Assembly: GCA_973895155.1 (NCBI GenBank)
Contig: OZ316893.1
Coordinates: 5,890,001 to 5,954,000, forward strand
DNA: 64,000 nucleotides
Reading direction: 5' to 3'
DNA from: Marsupella aquatica
Lineage: Eukaryota > Marchantiophyta
Under the pieces are notes generated by a model, which was given only the letters and a program-made list of their open reading frames with translations, was not told the DNA's origin and searched no databases. Both the position numbers and the translations under genes were made by a program. Positions 59,400-64,000 of this stretch are shown here, piece after piece. Position 1 is the first letter of the stretch, and the number at the start of each line of letters is the position of its first letter.

Positions 59400-61090
59400 C
59401 CAATAGTGTAGATGCTGGTCATACCAGGCCTTACATTGCCTATGCCGTGGGCATCGTCAGCCGCTACATGAGCGCTCCACAATAACAACACTGAGACTCT
59501 GTCCAAAACATTCTCAAGTACTTACACAACACATCCAACTACAGGACTACCTTAGTTAGTCAATACCTCTACGACCTCCCTTCAAGGATTCACCAACCCT
59601 GACTTTCTGGGCTGCCCTGAAGCTCGTCGCTCCCGAGGTGCTTACGCCCCTGGGCCCCCACTCCCAGTAAAACATCTGACCCTACCACCCTGTGAATGGA
59701 ACCCCCCCCCCAACACGGTACCCCTGGCTTGTTACTATTTTTGGAACATTAAAAATTGGGCCATAGATTGATAGTTGGAGGGCCGGATCTTCCCTATTTT
59801 GGATCCAAGGGCAGGGCAGGGCAGGATAAGCCCCATGTGTTTCCTCATAGGGTAGTCTGAAGGGCAGTCTCAATGGTTCAAAAAATCCACCCTAAACCCC
59901 TCAATATACCCTACCCTAAACCCCACAATTTACAAAGGCATACCAAAAGGCATAGACATATGTACCTATTAGATGATACCACATGTACCGTTAATTAAGA
60001 TCATGCTGCATGGCAGAGAGGATTATTTAATTACCCCCTTCCCAAAAACAAATGGGAGTGGAATATCAAGTCTGTGCCCTTCCTTACTTAGAAAGTGACA
60101 TTTGTATATAATTGCAAGTTGCTTAGTACTTACAAACAAATTGTAAAAATTACCTCGGTATGAATAGAATCATTCAACCCTTGAATCGTTCTCACGTCCG
60201 ACCCGTTTTACCTAAGAGTGGGGGCCCAAGGGCCAAAGAAGCTGTCCACATTGGTAGACTACTTGCCGAACTAGATCCACATTCCAAACTTACAGTTCCT
60301 CTCACCTCTTCAAATCCATCCATTCATCATATAACCTCTCCCATCCAGGTTGCTCTTGACCAACTCCAGGATGTACTTAAGCCATGGGAGACTATCGATA
60401 TGCCACTTGCCCTTAACACTAATGAACTGAAGATTGACTGCCAGCTCATCATTGCGAGGGATGCCGGGCGACAGCAGGGCCCCTGGCTCTGCGCGCACCA
60501 ACCTCGTGGACTTTAAGGAGGGTAGGAGACTATTTTTTAGGAACCTTAGTTACTAAGGTTGGCAGTAGGCAAATGATTTCTTTGGACTATAGAGTTAGTA
60601 TTCATCCACATCATAGGATCAACCCTAGAAGCCAACCGAATAACAAGACTTTCACCTGGATACATGATATGGCCCCGGGCAGGGGGGGCTTCAGGCCTCC
60701 ATGGCCGGATTAGGGCTGGTTTGTGGGGTGTGTGTGGTGTTTTGGCTTGGGTGTTGGGCCCTGTTTGTGTTTTTGGCCTGGGTGGCTTTCGTCCCCTTGC
60801 GTGATATGGACGGGTCTCTGCGCCCCTTTTTGGAAAGAAAAAAAGCACCTCTCCCATCCACACATTTCTACCTTCGCTGACATCCACTTACATTGTGACA
60901 ACTAGGGGTCTATCAAGCTCGCCAACAATCTAGTATTTCACTCACACACCAAACACATCCAAGGGAAGTTAGCACCATTTCATCCGCAAAAGAGTGCTAG
61001 AGGGGGAAATCTTGTTATCTTACATCAACACAAACAAAAATAAAGCCGACATCTTCACCAAGCCACTCTCAAAACTCAAGTTTCAGAAAC
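59400..61090 (+). pseudogene. Ty1/copia polyprotein remnant (RT-RNase H end), split by a LINE
   Basis: 59410-59580 reads RPYIAYAVGIVSRYMSAPQ, stop, QH, stop, DSVQNILKYLHNTSNYR, the copia 'RPDI.YAV..+SR.M..P...H......ILRYL+GT..Y' block. The continuation lies at 60890-61090: a decayed CDN.GSIKLANN, FHSHTKHI, and then VLEGEILLSYINTNKNKADI followed by FTKPLSK, the end of copia RNase H. The two parts are separated by about 1.3 kb of LINE sequence. In-frame TAA and TGA codons and frame changes show it is dead. Confidence 0.8.
59590..60844 (+). mobile_element. LINE 3' end nested in copia remnant
   Basis: The frame at 60160-60516 ends ALDQLQDVLKPWETIDMPLA, matching EQLQAMLKPWEQTDSPVS at the C-terminus of the LINE at 24840-25745. 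The T/G-rich 3' region (TTTGTGTTTTTGGCCTGGGT) and the A-rich tail GGAAAGAAAAAAAG near 60831-60844 correspond as well. Boundaries with copia sequence on both sides are approximate. Confidence 0.65.
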
Positions 61091-61099
61091 ACACTACTG

Positions 61100-62840
61100 A
61101 AAAACACTTACTACCTACATTCTGTATTGCAATAGGAAAACTCTGCCTCCCACAATGTACGAAAACTCTGGTGACAATTTCCCGGATAACCACTTACTTC
61201 CTAGTCTGCTTCCTCCCGATTCAGGTAGATTCATGGCCTACGCCTGACTGCCACTGCATTATAACAATGTCTGTACATTATTGGCATTTCATCAGCTGAA
61301 GCCACTTGAAAAACCTGTGCTTTTGAGGCCCTCGGCTCTTGCACTTCTGCTCTCATCAACGACACCATCATATGTGTCTCCTGCTGCTCATCAATTTGCA
61401 TCTGAGGATCTTTCCAATACTCCTCTGTCTTCAGCATACTGACTCACTCCTCCACATCCAGCAAATGAATCCATCGAGCGACTCTTCTACATCCCTCCGA
61501 TATCAAATGGACCAATATTAGTGCACCAACACTTCCAAGCTACCACATATACTGACCACTAGCACATGATAGAACCATCACCCTATTCATTAAAAGTGTA
61601 TTTTATTTTGTTCACTTTTAGGCCTCTAAATGTTCACTTTTTGGTCTCTAAATGTACACTTTTTAAACCCAAAAGGTACACTATGGAATAATATGCCACA
61701 CCTAAATGATCAATTGTAAACTTGAGGTGACAAAAATGATTTTGACTAGAAAGAGTCTCATCCTAGTTCATTGTAGCAAGGTGATAAAGAGATAAATGAC
61801 TATTTACTCCTTAACAACTCAATTTCGTTCCCGTTAGGAGTGGATAAGATCGAAAAGACTGAATTAACACAATTTGAGAAGTTTACACCAACATTCTTAG
61901 GTTGGAGAGATTTCTAATGATCTCCTTAACATAAGTGTTTAACCACAAACTCAAGTGGGTAATCCTTAGGATTCACAGTGCAATAATAAAGACTAGAATT
62001 AACAAAGATTGAAACTAGAGAGAGAGTAGATAGGAGTTTTCAAAGTGCAAGAGAATTGAATTTCTGACCATCACCACTCCTTCAATAAGGATTATGGCCT
62101 AATTTAAGATTCAGAAATCAACATTTTCTATGCTTTTTGATTTCTCGTAGCAACTCTTCTCCATCTCTTGAATTTAGAAGACAACAATATAAATCAACCC
62201 GAGACACTTTTCTGGTCTTGCTTAAGACAGTACTAGGATACTCGAATTGGTTTACTTCTCCTACAATCCTTAAGATTGCTTGTTTGAGTTTTGTGTAAAT
62301 GTTAATTTCCTCTTTGGTGAATCTTCCAAATGTGTTGATCACAAATCTCATTGATCTTTCAATATCATTAAGGCACACTCTAGCATTCATTGAACACTTC
62401 ACAACAACTCAAGGGTTGCTAAACTTCTTCCTTTTACTCAACCATGGTAAAAAGAAGGGAAGAAAAGACATAGATTCCTTCAAAGGCAATGAGGAAATCA
62501 AATGTATATTTTCTCTCTCTCCTCCGGGTTGACTTTGGGTTCTCCTCCTTTTGTACTAAAAGTGGAGATTATGAAAAGACATGCCTTTTCAAAACCCAAG
62601 TCTAAAGAAGTATGTAAATAAAAGTAAACTATCCTAGTCAAAAATAGAGTAGAGACTACAATGGATATATCAACAAAATGCTGGAGTCTACTTACTCATA
62701 TACTAGTCTACATAGCCATTTCTAGGTTTAAACTAATGTGGCTCTAACTCTCTAAATATAGTTCTATTCAGGTCCTATCTTCTGGGAAGGATCCTCCTCA
62801 GGGTTGGCCATGGCAAGGGGTTCTGGCCGAAGGTAAACTC
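61100..62840. other. Flank of copia remnant and 3' region of gag-like element D
   Basis: 61620-61680 has short repeats of TCTAAATGT(T/A)CACTTTTT. TTTCGTTCCCGTTAGGA at about 61826 recalls ATTCGTTCCCGTAAGGA at about 39899 near the left end of the 4028-bp insertion, and AGACATGCCTTTTC (62578) recalls AGACATGCCTCTTC (40687). So this is probably the corresponding 3' part of element D. The minus frame 62402-62118 (94 codons) is unidentified. Confidence 0.45.
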
Positions 62841-62841
62841 C

Positions 62842-64000
62842 CTACTGGCCAGTGGTAAAAGGGATGGACGGGTCAATATCCATGTTCTCCTGATGGGCAC
62901 TTGGGTCATGAGAATAGGTGTAAGAATGAGAGTGGAAGTGGGTACTAGGAGTGGGGAAACCAGGAGGGTTGAGGGGTGATGAGGGGCCAGTGGAATAGAC
63001 TCCTTCATGAGGACTAGGAGAGAAAGATCTGGTAGTAAAGGGAGGAATCTCAGTATTAGCTAATAGCTCCTCTGTAGTCAAGTCACTCATCTCCCTTAAG
63101 GCTTCACAGGTCTTTGAGAGGCCTGTAAGTGCATCATCCACCTTGGTACTCACATCTACCACTAAATGGTTAATCTTGGAGAAAAGGATGGGTGTGGTGT
63201 TCTTGGCCAAATACTCATCATAAATCTGGCCCTTAAGAAGATCCAGAGAAGCTATCTTAGTCAAAGGTTCAACCAGATCCAAAGATTGAGTGATACTGAG
63301 TTGGAGAGTATGCTCAAGCTCATTCTTCTGCTTACTCCTTTCCAACTGTTGTTTGAGTTCAGATACCTTCTTCTTGAGAAACTCATTCTCCTTCTCCAAC
63401 TTCCTCTTATCTGTGGCATCACTCATGGTAGAGATCTTCTCAAGAATCTGCCCTGGTTTCACTCCTAGCTTCTGTGAAATGTCGGTGATGACCTTCTCCA
63501 TCACAATGGTCTTCCTCTTCACCTTCTGGAACGTGTCTGAGATGATCTGGAAATCAGCTAGGGTTTCTTGGGAGGCATGGCCGGGTGCATCCGGAAATTC
63601 ATCCGGGTCGACGAAGGCCGGGTCGGAAAAGTCCGGGTCGAGGTTCCGGGTAGCAGACCCGGTCTTTCGAGGATTTGTCTCTGCTGGTTCCTCATCCTCA
63701 CTGTCATCAGAGGTGGCCTGGGTGATATCTGGATCTGTCTCTCCATACTTGATGAAGTTGTACTTGGCCAATAGTAATTTCTTCTCCTCTCTGAACAAAA
63801 CTCCTTCAAAGCTATATAGATGTACCAGGTAGCAGGATAGGGGAGTAGGACTCTTGTTGGATAGGTTCTGTACCAACTTCCTTATCAAATCAAAGATAAG
63901 CTTAGCCCAGTTGACTTTTCTTTCTCCCTTGTAAGCAGCAACAATGGTAGAGCCAACTCCAACAGTAACTCTTCTTGGCTTCTCAGGGTACAGCAGGGGT
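62842..64000 (-). CDS. Gag-like transposon protein family ORF D, partial (runs off window)
   Basis: Open on minus from the window edge (64000) to the stop at 62842, 386 codons with no internal stop. The first residues, LYPEKPRRVTVGVGSTIVAA then YKGERKVNWAKLIFDLIRKL, align residue for residue with LHPKKPTLCPMALANTIVAA then HSGAIKVNWALLMFNVMKDQ of ORF B. It then has an acidic linker (DDSEDEEPAETNP), a coiled coil (LEKENEFLKKKVSELKQQLE), and a Ser/Pro/His-rich C-terminus. Domain order is as in ORF A (core, acidic linker, coiled coil). The N-terminus lies outside the window. It may be an intact member of the family. Confidence 0.65.
   Translation of the reverse strand, partial: PLLYPEKPRRVTVGVGSTIVAAYKGERKVNWAKLIFDLIRKLVQNLSNKSPTPLSCYLVHLYSFEGVLFREEKKLLLAKYNFIKYGETDPDITQATSDDSEDEEPAETNPRKTGSATRNLDPDFSDPAFVDPDEFPDAPGHASQETLADFQIISDTFQKVKRKTIVMEKVITDISQKLGVKPGQILEKISTMSDATDKRKLEKENEFLKKKVSELKQQLERSKQKNELEHTLQLSITQSLDLVEPLTKIASLDLLKGQIYDEYLAKNTTPILFSKINHLVVDVSTKVDDALTGLSKTCEALREMSDLTTEELLANTEIPPFTTRSFSPSPHEGVYSTGPSSPLNPPGFPTPSTHFHSHSYTYSHDPSAHQENMDIDPSIPFTTGQ

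Overview
The window looks like nuclear DNA of a land plant. Support: intron-containing genes with GT-AG borders, an ABCG half-transporter closest in type to the plant ABCG11/WBC11 group, plant-type CACTA, Mutator, copia and LINE remains, and scattered CCCTAAA-like motifs. I cannot place it further; a large repeat-rich genome (for example a bryophyte or lycophyte) would fit, but that is a guess. About 10-15% is host-gene-like and most of the rest is transposon-derived. All calls come from reading the sequence; no alignment was run. || Layout. 1-3 kb: retroelement traces (an LTR/primer-site signature at 2271-2395 and a second primer-site-like motif at 2965-2985). 3-6.6 kb (minus): a seven-exon class V aminotransferase gene with an in-frame TAG near its 3' end. 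6.6-12.9 kb: AT-rich, non-coding. 12.9-14.5 kb: a complete non-autonomous CACTA element. 16-22 kb (minus): an RPA70-like DNA-binding fragment and a long, broken gag-like ORF with a coiled coil. 22-23.8 kb: a decayed CACTA transposase with its 3' terminus. 24.8-25.7 kb: a LINE 3' end. || 26.5-32.3 kb (plus): a complete ten-exon ABCG half-transporter gene (652 codons, one GC-AG intron). Just behind it, 32.85-34.3 kb holds a broken partial copy of the 3-6.6 kb aminotransferase gene, with a truncated U2 snRNA copy lying inside that stretch. || 35.4-39.3 kb (plus): a Mutator-like transposase gene carrying a 476-bp MITE with an exact 8-bp target duplication. 44.85-46.9 kb (minus): an unknown multi-exon gene with repeated lysine-rich exons. 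The two are convergent, as in MuDR, and share a quasi-palindromic TGTATAC motif. Between them is a 144-bp minisatellite split by a precisely bounded 4028-bp insertion (TG...CA, target duplication CAACG). That insertion carries an 810-codon gag-like ORF and has no visible LTRs. || 48.2-50.1 kb: another gag-like relic and a PHD-finger fragment. 53.5-57.1 kb: a ~407-bp satellite full of AATGAC, ending beside a CACTA terminus (57979) whose subterminal region uses the same motif. 59.4-61.1 kb: copia RNase H remains split by a LINE 3' end. 62.8-64 kb: a fourth gag-like ORF, running off the window. || The four gag-like ORFs (18.3-22.0, 41.0-43.5, 48.2-49.4, 62.8-64.0 kb) appear to form one divergent family and are the most interesting material here.
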